DNA from: Planctomycetota bacterium
GTDB lineage: Bacteria; Planctomycetota; B15-G4; SIAN01
Assembly (NCBI GenBank): GCA_016872815.1
Contig: VGYY01000005.1
Location: 1-37,048, forward strand
DNA length: 37,048 nucleotides
Direction of reading: 5' to 3'
This document shows, piece after piece, positions 24,623 to 32,862 of this stretch. The notes beneath the pieces are model-generated. The model was not told the DNA's origin and made no database searches. It was given only the letters and a program-made list of their open reading frames with translations. The translations under genes were made by a program, and so were the position numbers. Positions within the stretch are counted from its first letter, which is position 1. Each line of letters opens with the position of its first letter.

Positions 24623-26560
24623 ATGGTGCGACGACGATTCGGCGAGGCGCTGCTCTTGGTGTCGGCGCTGTTCGGCTGCGCGTTCGAGGAGTCGGTGCCG
24701 CTGCGCGCGGACGCGGCGGCGCGCGGCGGCGAGGAGCGACCCATGGCGCACGACATCCACTCGTTCGCGCGACCGGAAGAGGCGCGGGTGCGGCGGCTCG
24801 AGCTCGACTTGACGGTCGACTTCGCGACGAAGCGGCTGAGCGGGCGCGCGAGCCTCCTGGTCGCGGCGCAGGCCGGCGCGAAGCAGCTGCTGCTCGACAC
24901 GCGCGATCTCGAGATCCGCGGCGTCCGCGGCGACGCGCCGCTCGCGCACGCGCTCGGGCCGGTGCAGGGCGACTTCGGCCAGGCGCTGACGATCGAGCTG
25001 CCGGCGGCGCCGGCGGGCGCCGCCGCGCGCGAACTCTGGATCCACGTCGACTATGCGACGAGCCCGGCCGCGGCGGCGGTGCAGTGGCTGGCGCCGGCGC
25101 AGACCGCCGGCGGCAAGTCGCCGTTCCTCTTCACCCAGTCACAGGCGATCCTCGCCCGCACGTGGGTGCCGTGCCAGGACTCGCCCGGCGTCCGCATGAC
25201 CTACGGCGCCCGGATCAAGGTGAACTCGCCGGCGGGCGGGCCGCCGCTGCTGGCGGTGATGTCGGCGGCCGGCAACCCCGAGCGCGCCAGCCCGGACGGC
25301 ACCTACACCTTCGACATGCCGCAGCCGATCCCGAGCTACCTGCTGGCGCTGGCGGTCGGCGACCTCGCCTTCCGGTCGCTCGGCCCGCGCAGCGGTGTCT
25401 ACGCCGAGCCTTCGGTCGTCGCGCGTGCCGCCGACGAGTTCGTCGACCTCGAGTCGATGATCGCCGCCGCGGAGCAGCTCTACGGCCCCTATCGCTGGGG
25501 CCGCTACGACGTGCTGGTCCTGCCGCCGAGCTTCCCGTTCGGCGGCATGGAGAACCCGCGCCTGACCTTCGCGACGCCGACCATCCTGGCGGGCGACCGC
25601 TCGCTGGTCTCGCTCGTCGCCCACGAGCTGGCGCACAGCTGGTCGGGCAACCTGGTCACCAACGCGACCTGGAACGACTTCTGGCTCAACGAGGGGTTCA
25701 CCGTCTACTTCGAGCACCGCATCATGGAGGCGGTCTACGGCGACGAGTTCGACGAGGCGCTCGCCGTGCTGGGCCTCGCCGACCTCGAGCACACGATCGC
25801 CGAGCTCACCGCCGGCGGGCAGGCGCGCGATACCTGGCTCCGTCTCGACCTCGCCGGCCGCAATCCCGACGACGGCGTGACCGAGGTCGCCTACCAGAAG
25901 GGGGCGCGCTTCCTGCAGGCGATCGAGCAGGCGGTCGGGCGGGCGAAGTTCGACCGCTTCCTGCGCGCCTGGTTCGACGGCAACGCCTTCGAGAGCCGCA
26001 CCACTGACGACTTCCTCGCCTTCCTGCGGCGCGAGCTGCTGGCCGGGCAGCCGGCGCTCGAGGCGTCGCTCCGCATCGGCGAGTGGGTCGACGGCCCGGG
26101 GCTGCCCACGAACTGCCCGCGGGCGACGTCGCGCGCGCTCGAGAAGGCGGCAGCGGAGATGGCGCGATTCAAGGGCGGCGCGGCGGCGGCGGCGCTCGAC
26201 GTGAAGGGGTTCACCACGCAGCAGTGGCAGCAATTCCTGCGCGCGCTGCCGGCGGGGACGAGCGGCGCGCGGCTCGCGGAGCTCGACGCGGCGTTCGGGC
26301 TGTCGAACCGCGGCAACTCCGAGGTGCTGTTCCAGTGGCTCGAGCGGTGCGTCGCGCTGCGGCATGAGGCGGCGCTGCCGGCGCTGGAGCGCTTCCTCAC
26401 CGCGCAGGGGCGGCGCAAGTTCCTGAAGCCGCTCTACCAGGAGCTGGCGAAGAGCAGCTGGGGCAAGCCGATCGCGATGCGGATCTACGCCAAGGCGCGG
26501 CCGGGCTACCACGCGGTCTCGACCGCGACGATCGACGGGATCCTGAAGTGGGGGAAGTGA
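24623..26560 (+). CDS. M1 family aminopeptidase, leukotriene A4 hydrolase-like, lipoprotein
   Basis: A 645-residue zinc aminopeptidase with a lipobox (ALFGC, C19), thus probably membrane-anchored in the periplasm. The N-terminal saddle domain (about 50-250) is followed by the catalytic domain: exopeptidase motif GGMEN (307-311), zinc site HELAH (334-338) and third ligand E357 in NEGFTVYF, giving HExxH-x18-E. A C-terminal helical domain (about 500-645) of the LTA4-hydrolase type ends the protein (YHAVSTATIDGILKW). It removes N-terminal residues from peptides and may have a second epoxide-hydrolase site, though this is not shown. GAGG lies close to the ATG at 24623; a large upstream open frame is out of context. 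The stop overlaps the start of the following membrane protein. Confidence 0.93.
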   Translation: MVRRRFGEALLLVSALFGCAFEESVPLRADAAARGGEERPMAHDIHSFARPEEARVRRLELDLTVDFATKRLSGRASLLVAAQAGAKQLLLDTRDLEIRGVRGDAPLAHALGPVQGDFGQALTIELPAAPAGAAARELWIHVDYATSPAAAAVQWLAPAQTAGGKSPFLFTQSQAILARTWVPCQDSPGVRMTYGARIKVNSPAGGPPLLAVMSAAGNPERASPDGTYTFDMPQPIPSYLLALAVGDLAFRSLGPRSGVYAEPSVVARAADEFVDLESMIAAAEQLYGPYRWGRYDVLVLPPSFPFGGMENPRLTFATPTILAGDRSLVSLVAHELAHSWSGNLVTNATWNDFWLNEGFTVYFEHRIMEAVYGDEFDEALAVLGLADLEHTIAELTAGGQARDTWLRLDLAGRNPDDGVTEVAYQKGARFLQAIEQAVGRAKFDRFLRAWFDGNAFESRTTDDFLAFLRRELLAGQPALEASLRIGEWVDGPGLPTNCPRATSRALEKAAAEMARFKGGAAAAALDVKGFTTQQWQQFLRALPAGTSGARLAELDAAFGLSNRGNSEVLFQWLERCVALRHEAALPALERFLTAQGRRKFLKPLYQELAKSSWGKPIAMRIYAKARPGYHAVSTATIDGILKWGK

Positions 26561-27240
26561 GCGGCGAGGGCTCGCGGCCGCGCCCCGCGCCGCCGAAGCG
26601 CCCGGCCGGGATGGCGGCGCTGCTGGCGGAGGCGCGCGTCGCCGCGAAGCTCGAGGAGCCGGTGGCGCCGCGGCGCTGCGGTTCGCCGCGCGCATCGTTC
26701 CTCGCGGCCGGGGTCCTCGCCTTCATCGGAGCGGCGCGCTTCAGCAGCGACTTCCTCACCGATCGCGACCCGGGCTGGGTCGAGGGCTGGCGGGACTCGC
26801 CGCTGCGCTTCTTCGTGCGGATGCCCTCGGATGGCAGCCTGTTGGCCGACCTGAACGTGCAGTGGTTCAAGGTGCTGGCGATCCCGTGCTGCGTCGCCGG
26901 CCTCTACGTGGTGAAGCGGCTGCTGGCGCGGGACCTGCGCGCGACCCAGCGGCTTTGGCAGATGCCGCTCTACCGCCGTCTCTTCCTCGGGCTGTTCGCG
27001 CTGATGTGCCTGGTGATGGAGCTCGAGAAGAGCTTCCACTTCCTCGGGCTCCGGATGGCCGGCCAGTTGCCGGGCGAGCAGGCGTGGCTGAATCACCTGA
27101 TCCACGGGTTCAGCCTTGCCGGGGGCTGGTGGTGGATGGGGTGGCTGCGCTTCGTGGCGCCGGAGGAGATGGCGTCGCGGCGCGCGCCGGCGGTTGCGGG
27201 CGCGCCGTCCGGGCACGGGGGGGCGGCGCGCCGTGGCTGA
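26557..27240 (+). CDS. hypothetical membrane protein, about four TM segments
   Basis: A protein of about 227 residues that I do not recognise. After a Pro/Arg-rich N-terminus it shows hydrophobic segments at [46 protein letters not shown] and [17 protein letters not shown] polar loop ([18 protein letters not shown]) lies between the first two. A His/Glu-bearing stretch, [11 protein letters not shown], follows the third. Two starts are possible: GTG at 26557, which overlaps the aminopeptidase stop (GTGA), or GTG at 26548 in the same frame. I prefer 26557 because such overlaps are frequent in this window. Its stop overlaps the following DUF2132 gene by eight bases. Probably an inner-membrane protein; function unknown. 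Confidence 0.7.
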   Translation: MSGEGSRPRPAPPKRPAGMAALLAEARVAAKLEEPVAPRRCGSPRASFLAAGVLAFIGAARFSSDFLTDRDPGWVEGWRDSPLRFFVRMPSDGSLLADLNVQWFKVLAIPCCVAGLYVVKRLLARDLRATQRLWQMPLYRRLFLGLFALMCLVMELEKSFHFLGLRMAGQLPGEQAWLNHLIHGFSLAGGWWWMGWLRFVAPEEMASRRAPAVAGAPSGHGGAARRG

Positions 27241-27490
27241 ATCGCCGCAGCGCAACAACCCCCTGCACGGCATCACGCTCGAGGCGATCGTCACCGAGCT
27301 GTCGCAGCGCCTCGGCTGGCCCGAACTCGGCGAACGGATCCCGATCCGCTGCTTCCGCTTCGACCCGAGCGTGACCTCGAGCCTCAAGTTCCTGCGCAAG
27401 ACACCGTGGGCGCGCGCGAAGGTCGAGGCGCTGTTCCTCGACCTCCGCAGCGAGCCGGGGCCGCGGTCGGATCAGCTGCCCTTGCCCTGA
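27233..27490 (+). CDS. VF530/DUF2132 family protein
   Basis: An 85-residue cytoplasmic protein that covers the full DUF2132 (VF530) domain: [30 protein letters not shown], then [20 protein letters not shown] and VEALFLDL. The family is small, helical and DNA-binding-like in structure, with no established function. It starts with GTG inside the 3' end of the membrane protein gene, which makes the protein begin MAESPQRNN. Its last 19 bases overlap the 3' end of the convergent purE gene, so the two transcripts are antisense there. The match to the family is strong over the whole length. Confidence 0.9.
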   Translation: MAESPQRNNPLHGITLEAIVTELSQRLGWPELGERIPIRCFRFDPSVTSSLKFLRKTPWARAKVEALFLDLRSEPGPRSDQLPLP

Positions 27491-27975
27491 AGCTCGCGAT
27501 CGGCCTGGCGCGCCTTGTCGGCGCGCTTGGCGCGGTCGGCGGTCACTCGTGCGGCCAGCTCGGGGTCGGCCAGCGCGAGGATCTGCGCGGCGAGCAGCGC
27601 GGCGTTCTCGGCGCCCCAGGTCCCGGCGGCGACGGTGGCGACCGGAATCCCGGGCGGCATCTGCACCGTGGCGAGCAGCGAGTCGAGGCCGTTGAACGGC
27701 TCGGTGGCGACCGGAATGCCGATCACCGGAAGCGTGGTGCGCGCGGCGACGGCGCCGGCTAGATGGGCGGCGCCGCCGGCGGCGGCGATCAGCACCCGGA
27801 GGCCGCGCGTGGCCGCGCTGCCGGCCCACTGGCCGACGTCCTCGGGCGTGCGATGCGCCGACATGACGCGCACCTCGCAGCCGATGCCGAGGCCCTTCAG
27901 GACCTCGATCGCCTTCTCGAGCTTCGGCAGGTCCGACGCCGAGCCCATCACGATTCCGACCTTGGCAGTGTTCAT
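27472..27975 (-). CDS. purE: PurE, N5-carboxyaminoimidazole ribonucleotide mutase, copy 1
   Basis: A 167-residue protein of normal PurE length that acts in de novo purine synthesis. It converts N5-CAIR to CAIR (class I), or carboxylates AIR directly if it is class II. Motifs: [16 protein letters not shown] (8-23), MSAHRTPED (38-46) with catalytic H41, [11 protein letters not shown] and [19 protein letters not shown]. The usual SDW is SDL here. The ATG at 27975 is preceded by AGGAACC; the open frame extends upstream but those residues are not PurE-like. A second, more divergent purE copy lies directly upstream on the same strand. No purK is present in the window. Confidence 0.93.
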   Translation of the reverse strand: MNTAKVGIVMGSASDLPKLEKAIEVLKGLGIGCEVRVMSAHRTPEDVGQWAGSAATRGLRVLIAAAGGAAHLAGAVAARTTLPVIGIPVATEPFNGLDSLLATVQMPPGIPVATVAAGTWGAENAALLAAQILALADPELAARVTADRAKRADKARQADRELQGKGS

Positions 27976-28059
27976 GGTTCCTGGCAGTTCCTGATCGTCC
28001 TTGGGTCCATCGCTTCGCAACGACTCTTGGTCGACTGCCTCGACGCGTCCGGCGCGAGG

Positions 28060-28110
28060 CGGATGCACTTCGTCGGATGCACTTCGTTCAGCCGGCGGTT
28101 CAGCCGGCGG
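28060..28110. repeat. two adjacent short tandem duplications at the 3' end of the second purE
   Basis: CGGATGCACTTCGT is repeated exactly and directly at 28060-28073 and 28074-28087. It is followed by TTCAGCCGGCGG at 28087-28098 and 28099-28110. The second copy of the latter contains the stop codon of the purE paralogue (28100-28102). The pattern suggests replication slippage in the space between the two purE genes. Confidence 0.85.
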
Positions 28111-28705
28111 CGGCGCCGAAGCTCGGCGGCGAGCTGTTCGCGGCGCCCGGCAGGCTGCCGGCCACCGCGGCGAAGGTCGAGGCGCGCGCCGGCGAGCCGA
28201 CCTTCTCGGCGCGGACGCGCTCGTCCTGCTCGCGGCGGAAGGCGGCCCAGCGCTCGCGCAGCTCGGCGTCGTGGCGGGCGAGCATCGCCACCGCCAGCAG
28301 CGCGGCGTTGATCGCGCCGGTCTTGCCGATGGCGAGAGTGCCGACCGGGACGCCGGCCGGCATCTGGACGATCGACAGCAGCGAGTCCATGCCCTTCAGC
28401 GCATGGCTCTCGAGCGGGACACCGAAGACCGGCAGCAGCGTGTGCGCGGCGAGCATGCCGGGCAGGTGGGCGGCGCCGCTGCCGCAGGCGACGAGCGCCT
28501 GCAGGCCGCGCTCCTCGGCGGTGCGGGCGTAGTCGGCGAGGTACTGCGGCGTGCGGTGGGGCGACACGATCAGGCACTCGTGCGGCACGTCGAGCTTCTT
28601 CAGCGTGTCGCTCGCCGCCTGCATCGTCTCCCAGTCGGCCTTGGAACTGATCACCACGCCGACCTTCGGCGGCCCGGCGCTGCTCTTCTCCTTCTTCTTG
28701 CTCAC
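28100..28705 (-). CDS. PurE family protein, copy 2 (divergent, C-terminally extended)
   Basis: A 201-residue PurE paralogue with a Lys-rich start and a C-terminal extension of about 40 residues after the core. Core motifs: VGVVISSKADWETM (15-28), VSPHRTPQYL (48-57; H50 aligns with the catalytic His), ACGSGAAHLPGM and LKGMDSLLSIVQMPAGVPVGTLAIG. Compared with copy 1 and with typical PurE, GS-x-SDW has become SSKADW, SAHRTP is SPHRTP, and AGGAAH is CGSGAAH. Most sugar-phosphate contacts are kept, so it may be an active enzyme of different class or a modified one. It starts with GTG at 28705 behind GGAGG. It lies 124 bases upstream of copy 1 on the same strand. Confidence 0.88.
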   Translation of the reverse strand: MSKKKEKSSAGPPKVGVVISSKADWETMQAASDTLKKLDVPHECLIVSPHRTPQYLADYARTAEERGLQALVACGSGAAHLPGMLAAHTLLPVFGVPLESHALKGMDSLLSIVQMPAGVPVGTLAIGKTGAINAALLAVAMLARHDAELRERWAAFRREQDERVRAEKVGSPARASTFAAVAGSLPGAANSSPPSFGAAAG

Positions 28706-28743
28706 GGCGTTCCTCCCCGAAGAGCGCGGAACGTTAGCCGGAT

Positions 28744-28801
28744 CGGACGATTCGTTCCTGGATCAGTTGTTCCGGACAATTCGTTCCTGGATCAGTTGTT
28801 C
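28744..28801. repeat. 29-bp tandem duplication upstream of purE copy 2
   Basis: A 29-base unit occurs twice without gap, 28744-28772 and 28773-28801, with one difference (CGGACG versus CGGACA at its sixth base). The shared core starts ATTCGTTCCTGG and ends GATCAGTTGTTC. It ends 13 bases before the thioesterase stop codon and begins 39 bases upstream of the purE copy 2 start. It is distinctly richer in A/T than its surroundings, so it may hold the promoter or a binding site. The first duplicated part resembles GTTCCTGGCAGTTCCTG just upstream of purE copy 1 (27976-27993). Confidence 0.9.
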
Positions 28802-28814
28802 AGGTTCGGCCGGT

Positions 28815-29321
28815 TCACCAACGGTGGTAGGCGGGGTGGCCGGGGCGGACGGCGACGAAGGTGCCGTGGCAGGTGGCGGTGACCTTGCCGGCGGCGGAGA
28901 GGGTGGCGTCGACCACGGCGCGATCGTCGCCCGACTCGACCACCCACGCCCGCAGTTCGAGCGGCCCGTCGACCGGCGTCGGGCGCTTCAGCTTCACCGC
29001 GAAGTCGGCCGTCACCGTGCAGGGCGGCGATTCGAGCCCCGCCTTCCGCATCAGGAGCATGGCCGCCATCCAGTTGCTGTGGCAGTCGAGCAGCGCGCCG
29101 GTGATGCCGCCGTTCAGCATCCCCGGGAACGCCTGGTGGTGGGGCGCCGCCCGCCACGTCGCGACCAGTTCGAGCGTCGGCTTGCCATCGGCCCCGGTCG
29201 CCGCCTGCTCGAAGCTGCGGATGTGGAGCCCCTGCGCGTTGGCCGGCCCGCAACCGAAGCAGATGCTCTTCGGCGAGTGGCGCTCCTGCACGCACGGGCC
29301 GCCCGCATCGTCCTGACTCAT
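28815..29321 (-). CDS. PaaI family thioesterase (hotdog fold)
   Basis: A 168-residue single hotdog-domain protein. The family pattern is visible as FPGMLNGGITGALLDCHSNWMA, with the G-x-x-x-G/ALLD turn near the active site, then TADFAVKLKRPTPV and a long final strand with TATCHGTFVAV. The N-terminal CFGCGPANAQGLHI is a feature of the PaaI-like subgroup in which two Cys precede the domain. It probably hydrolyses acyl- or aryl-CoA thioesters in the cytoplasm; the substrate is unknown. GGAGG lies seven bases before the ATG at 29321. It follows the MFS gene by 33 bases and precedes the purE pair, all leftward. Confidence 0.88.
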   Translation of the reverse strand: MSQDDAGGPCVQERHSPKSICFGCGPANAQGLHIRSFEQAATGADGKPTLELVATWRAAPHHQAFPGMLNGGITGALLDCHSNWMAAMLLMRKAGLESPPCTVTADFAVKLKRPTPVDGPLELRAWVVESGDDRAVVDATLSAAGKVTATCHGTFVAVRPGHPAYHRW

Positions 29322-29354
29322 CGAGTGCCTCCCGTTCCCGGGCTCCCCGTTCGC

Positions 29355-30635
29355 TCACCCTGCCGCCGCGAACGTCGCCGCATACCGCGCCCGATAACGC
29401 GCCGCGATCAGCGCCGCGCCGAGCAGGATCACCATCGCCGCGAAGAACGGCAGCCGCGGGCCGAGCACGAACAGCGCCCCCGCCATCGCCGGTCCGGTCA
29501 CGCGCGCGAGGCTCCCGCCCGACTGGTTGAGGCCGAGGAACGCCCCCTGCTCCGCCTCCGGCACCGCCCGCGACAGGAGCCCGGCCACCGACGGATTGGT
29601 CAACCCGAAGCCGAATGGCATCAGCACGCAGCCGGCGATCACCACCGCGAAGGTCGGCGCGCCGCCGATGATCCCGAGCGAGACGCCGAGGATCGCCGGC
29701 CCCACCGCCGCCAGCCGGAGCTCGCCGTACTTCGGGAGCAGCCGCCGAATGAAGCCGCCCTGGATCAGCGCCGAGAGCAGCCCGACCGCGAACAGGTAGC
29801 GCCCGGCGACCGGCGCGGCCTTCATCACGTCGTCGAGCGTCGGCTGCGCCACCGCCGCGGGCTGATTGAACCAGGTCGGGAACAACGACAGCCCGAACCG
29901 CGTGAACATCGCCTCGAAGCAGGAGAAGGCGAAGATGTTGAGGAAGTTGAGCCACATCAGGGTGGCGATCCGCGGGTCGCCGAGCGCCCGCTTCAGGTGG
30001 CCGCTGCCGAAGCTGCGCGAGCCGACGTCGCGCCGCTCCGGCTCCTGCAGCATCACGGCGCCGAACAGCGCCGCCGCCACCGAGAACGCCGCCGCGACGT
30101 AGCCCGGCAGCGCGAAGCGGCTCCCGACCCAATCTGCCGAGCACGCCGACAGCTCGCCGCCCATCAGCGGTCCGAAGGTGAAGCCGAGCCCGAACGCCGC
30201 GCCGAGCAGCCCCATCCCCTTCGCGCGCGACTTCGCGTCGGTCACGTCGGCGATGTACGCCTGTGCCGCGGCGAGATTGGCGCCGAAGAATCCCGCCAGC
30301 AGGCGCGACGCATAGAGCATCGGCGCGCTCTCCGCCCGGGCGAAGAGCAGGTACGCCGCGGCCGTCCCGAGCAGCCCGCCGACCAGCACCGGCTTGCGCC
30401 CGATCCGGTCGGAGAGCCGGCCCCACATCGGCGCGAACAGGAACTGCATCGCGGAGAAGCAGCTGAAGAGCAGCCCGAGCTCGAGCTCGCTCATCGCGAA
30501 CGCCTTGCTGTAGATCGGCAGCAGGGGGATCACGATCCCGAAACCGAGCAGGTCGATGAACACGGTCAGGAAGATGAACAGCAGCGGCGAGCGGCCGGGG
30601 CGCTTCGCCCGGGCGGTGGCGGTTTCGGTCGGCAT
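29355..30635 (-). CDS. MFS transporter, TetA/multidrug-like
   Basis: A 426-residue inner-membrane protein with about twelve hydrophobic segments. The start LLFIFLTVFIDLLGFGIVIP and the loop 2-3 motif GRLSDRIGRKPVLVGG are typical of the tetracycline/drug antiporter group of the major facilitator superfamily. The motif-C region is GLGFTFGPLMGG. Proton-driven export of a small molecule is likely; the substrate is unknown. The ATG at 30635 fits the family N-terminus, though its ribosome binding site is weak; the longer open frame upstream lies opposite the porin gene and is a shadow. It diverges from the porin gene with 79 bases between starts. Confidence 0.92.
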   Translation of the reverse strand: MPTETATARAKRPGRSPLLFIFLTVFIDLLGFGIVIPLLPIYSKAFAMSELELGLLFSCFSAMQFLFAPMWGRLSDRIGRKPVLVGGLLGTAAAYLLFARAESAPMLYASRLLAGFFGANLAAAQAYIADVTDAKSRAKGMGLLGAAFGLGFTFGPLMGGELSACSADWVGSRFALPGYVAAAFSVAAALFGAVMLQEPERRDVGSRSFGSGHLKRALGDPRIATLMWLNFLNIFAFSCFEAMFTRFGLSLFPTWFNQPAAVAQPTLDDVMKAAPVAGRYLFAVGLLSALIQGGFIRRLLPKYGELRLAAVGPAILGVSLGIIGGAPTFAVVIAGCVLMPFGFGLTNPSVAGLLSRAVPEAEQGAFLGLNQSGGSLARVTGPAMAGALFVLGPRLPFFAAMVILLGAALIAARYRARYAATFAAAG

Positions 30636-30714
30636 GGGGCGCGGAGTATAGGTGCAGCGCGAGCGGGGGACGGCGCGGCGCGCGAGCGCGCGCTCGTCCG
30701 TGGCGGAGGACGGC

Positions 30715-31983
30715 ATGGCGCGTGCACACGAGACGGGTCGCGGCAGGTTTTCCGCGGCGACGATCGCCGGCCTCGCTGCGATCAGCGCCGCGGCGCGCGC
30801 GCAGGACGCCAGCGCGCCGCCGCCACCACCGGCCGCGCCGCTCACGGCCGGCTTCGACGACCACTTCTTCCTGCAATCCGCCGACGGGCGCAACCGCGTC
30901 GAGCTCGGCGCGCTGATCCAGGTGCACGCCGTCGCCTTCGGTCGCGGCTCGCACGGGCGCGATGGCGACGTCTTCCTGCGCCGGTTCCGGCTCGAGCTCT
31001 CCGGCCGCATCGACGACGCGTGGCGCTTCAACTTCGAGCCGAAGTTCACCGAGCACGAGGTCGAACTCGAGGAGGCGTGGGTCGGCGCCGAGCTCGAGCG
31101 CGGACTCCTCGCGATGGCCGGCCGGATGAAGGAGCCGTTCAGCCTCGAGGAGGCGCGCTCGCAGAAGCATCTCGCCTACGTGAACTTCTCGATCCTGAAC
31201 CAGTTCGTGCCGGCCGAGGGACACGGGCTCACGTTGGCGGGCGAGGCGCGCGACAACGCGTGGGAGTGGGGGGCGGCGCTCTACCAGGGCGGCGAGGAGG
31301 GGCTGAACGACGGCGACGAGTTCGCGCTGCGCGCGGTCACGCGGCCGTTCGCGCTCGGCGCGCCGGCGCTGCGACGGTTGCAGTTCGGCGCGGCGGCGAC
31401 GGTCGGGCGGAGCGACGGCTCGCTCGCCGGCGTCGAACTCAAGAACGAGGCGCGCGTTCCGTTCGCGACGCTCGACCCGGCGGCCGAGTCGGATGGGGAG
31501 CGCGTGCGGCTCGGCCTCGAGGCGGCGTGGTGGGGCGGTCCGGTCGAGGTCGCGGCCGAGGCGGTGCGGATCGAGCAGCAGGTCGAGGGCCCGCTCGAGC
31601 AGGAGCGCGCAGCGCTGCAGGCGTGGTACGTCGGCGCCGCGTGGGTGCTCACGGGCGAGGAGCGGACGGTGAAGGCGTTCCGGCCGGCGCGACCGTATCG
31701 GCTGCGCGGCGGCGCCGGCGGCGGCCTCGGCGCGCTCGAGCTGGCCGGTCGCGTCTCGCGCCTCCAGTTCGGCGACGGCTTCAGCGAGTCGGGCGTGCTG
31801 CCCGCCGGCTCCGACCCGCGCCGCGTCACGAGCTTCGACCTCGGCCTGAACTGGTATCTCACCTGGAACGCGCGGGTGAAGCTGCACGGCCTGCTGACCC
31901 GCTACGCCGAGCCGATCGCGATCGGCGGCCAGGCAACGCGCGACGAGAAAGCGCTGCTGCTGCAGTTGCAGCTCCACTTCTGA
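30715..31983 (+). CDS. OprP/OprO-like outer-membrane porin
   Basis: A 422-residue predicted outer-membrane beta-barrel. A signal peptide (FSAATIAGLAAISAAARAQD, cleavage near ARAQ) and a Pro/Ala linker are followed by repeated amphipathic beta strands. The family start is recognisable in GRNRVELGALIQVHA, FLRRFRLELSGRIDDAWRF and LEEAWVGAEL. The segment MAGRMKEPFSLEEARSQKHL matches the G-x-x-K-x-P-F-S motif of the phosphate-selective porin O/P family. The C-terminus LLLQLQLHF ends in Phe, as expected for barrel assembly. It should form a channel for anions such as phosphate, though selectivity is not proven. GGAGG precedes the ATG at 30715 by about five bases. Confidence 0.92.
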   Translation: MARAHETGRGRFSAATIAGLAAISAAARAQDASAPPPPPAAPLTAGFDDHFFLQSADGRNRVELGALIQVHAVAFGRGSHGRDGDVFLRRFRLELSGRIDDAWRFNFEPKFTEHEVELEEAWVGAELERGLLAMAGRMKEPFSLEEARSQKHLAYVNFSILNQFVPAEGHGLTLAGEARDNAWEWGAALYQGGEEGLNDGDEFALRAVTRPFALGAPALRRLQFGAAATVGRSDGSLAGVELKNEARVPFATLDPAAESDGERVRLGLEAAWWGGPVEVAAEAVRIEQQVEGPLEQERAALQAWYVGAAWVLTGEERTVKAFRPARPYRLRGGAGGGLGALELAGRVSRLQFGDGFSESGVLPAGSDPRRVTSFDLGLNWYLTWNARVKLHGLLTRYAEPIAIGGQATRDEKALLLQLQLHF

Positions 31984-31989
31984 GTCGCA

Positions 31990-32037
31990 CCCGTCGGAGC
32001 GACTCCGCGAGCGCATACAGCAGCCCTGACCGACGGG
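31990..32037 (+). promoter_or_regulatory. nested inverted repeats between porin and lipoprotein genes
   Basis: CCCGTCGG at 31990-31997 pairs perfectly with CCGACGGG at 32030-32037. An inner, overlapping hairpin CGGAG-CGA-CTCCG lies at 31995-32007, so the two structures are mutually exclusive in part. It starts seven bases after the porin stop and ends 17 bases before the lipoprotein ATG. It could be a terminator without T-run or a leader structure. Confidence 0.35.
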
Positions 32038-32054
32038 ATCGGGAGGTTGCATCG

Positions 32055-32747
32055 ATGCGGAACAAGAGGCGTGCGGGGGAGCGAACGATGCGCGAAGGGC
32101 GGGAGGGGGTGCCGTGGCTCGTCACCGCGACGGCCAGCGTGCTGGCGGGCGCGCTGTCCGGCTGCAGCTACCACCACGTGTCGAGCTGGAGCAATTTCGA
32201 GCTGGTCGCGCCCGACCCGGCAGGGAATCGCGCCAGCTGGGGACTGTTCGAGACCGTGAGCGGCGACTGGAAGGTGGTCGACCGCGTCGACGTCCCGTCG
32301 CCGCCGCAATCGGTCCAGCAGGATCACGTCGGCGCCAAGGACGACTTCAATCTGCTGCTGGTCACCGGCGCGAAGGCGGAGGCCGGCACGCTCTCGGTGC
32401 GGTTGCGCGCGCTCGACGGCACGATCGACCAGGGCGGCGGGCTGGTCTGGCGCGCGCAGTCACCGCGCGACTACTACCTCGCGCGCTGGAACCCGCTCGA
32501 GAACAACGTGCGCGCCTACGTCGTGAAGGACGGCGTGCGCACGATGCTCGCCAGCGAAGGCGTCGAGCTCGGCGACGGCTGGCACGCGCTGGCGATCACC
32601 TTCGACGACGACCGCATCGAGGTCGCCCTCGACGGCCAGGTGAAGCTGGCGTTCGACCACTCCGCGCAGTTCCCGGCCGGCCGCTTCGGGGTGTGGACCA
32701 AGGCCGACGCGCGCACGCAGTTCGACGATCTCGCGATCGCGGACTGA
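32055..32747 (+). CDS. LamG-like/concanavalin-fold lipoprotein
   Basis: A 230-residue exported protein. A charged N-terminus and a hydrophobic stretch end in the lipobox LSGC within SVLAGALSGCSYHH. The mature part looks like a beta-sandwich of the LamG/DUF1080 kind: GGLVWRAQSPRDYYLARW, then GWHALAITFDDDRIEVALDG and FGVWTKADARTQFDDLAI. I recall this pattern from exported proteins of Acidobacteriota and Planctomycetota. No catalytic residue is recognisable, so carbohydrate or surface binding is only inferred. GGAGG lies nine bases before the ATG at 32055; an in-frame Met at 32088 is an alternative that still keeps the signal peptide. Confidence 0.82.
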   Translation: MRNKRRAGERTMREGREGVPWLVTATASVLAGALSGCSYHHVSSWSNFELVAPDPAGNRASWGLFETVSGDWKVVDRVDVPSPPQSVQQDHVGAKDDFNLLLVTGAKAEAGTLSVRLRALDGTIDQGGGLVWRAQSPRDYYLARWNPLENNVRAYVVKDGVRTMLASEGVELGDGWHALAITFDDDRIEVALDGQVKLAFDHSAQFPAGRFGVWTKADARTQFDDLAIAD

Positions 32748-32862
32748 CGCGGACTGAACAGCAGCGCTCGCCGGCCTGACCGGCGCATGCGCCAGGACCC
32801 GCATCCGCGGCACTCGCGTTGCATTCGTTCCCGAGCGGGACGAATGCGAGCGGAGCGGAACC

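Noticed and set aside
28744-28801. CRISPR array
   Set aside because: Only two units, directly adjacent without spacers, and no cas genes in the window.
28551-32055. Upstream part of a very long plus-strand open frame that ends in the LamG-like lipoprotein
   Set aside because: It runs opposite the thioesterase and MFS genes and through the porin gene in another frame. Only the last 231 codons from 32055 have a ribosome binding site, lipobox and domain.
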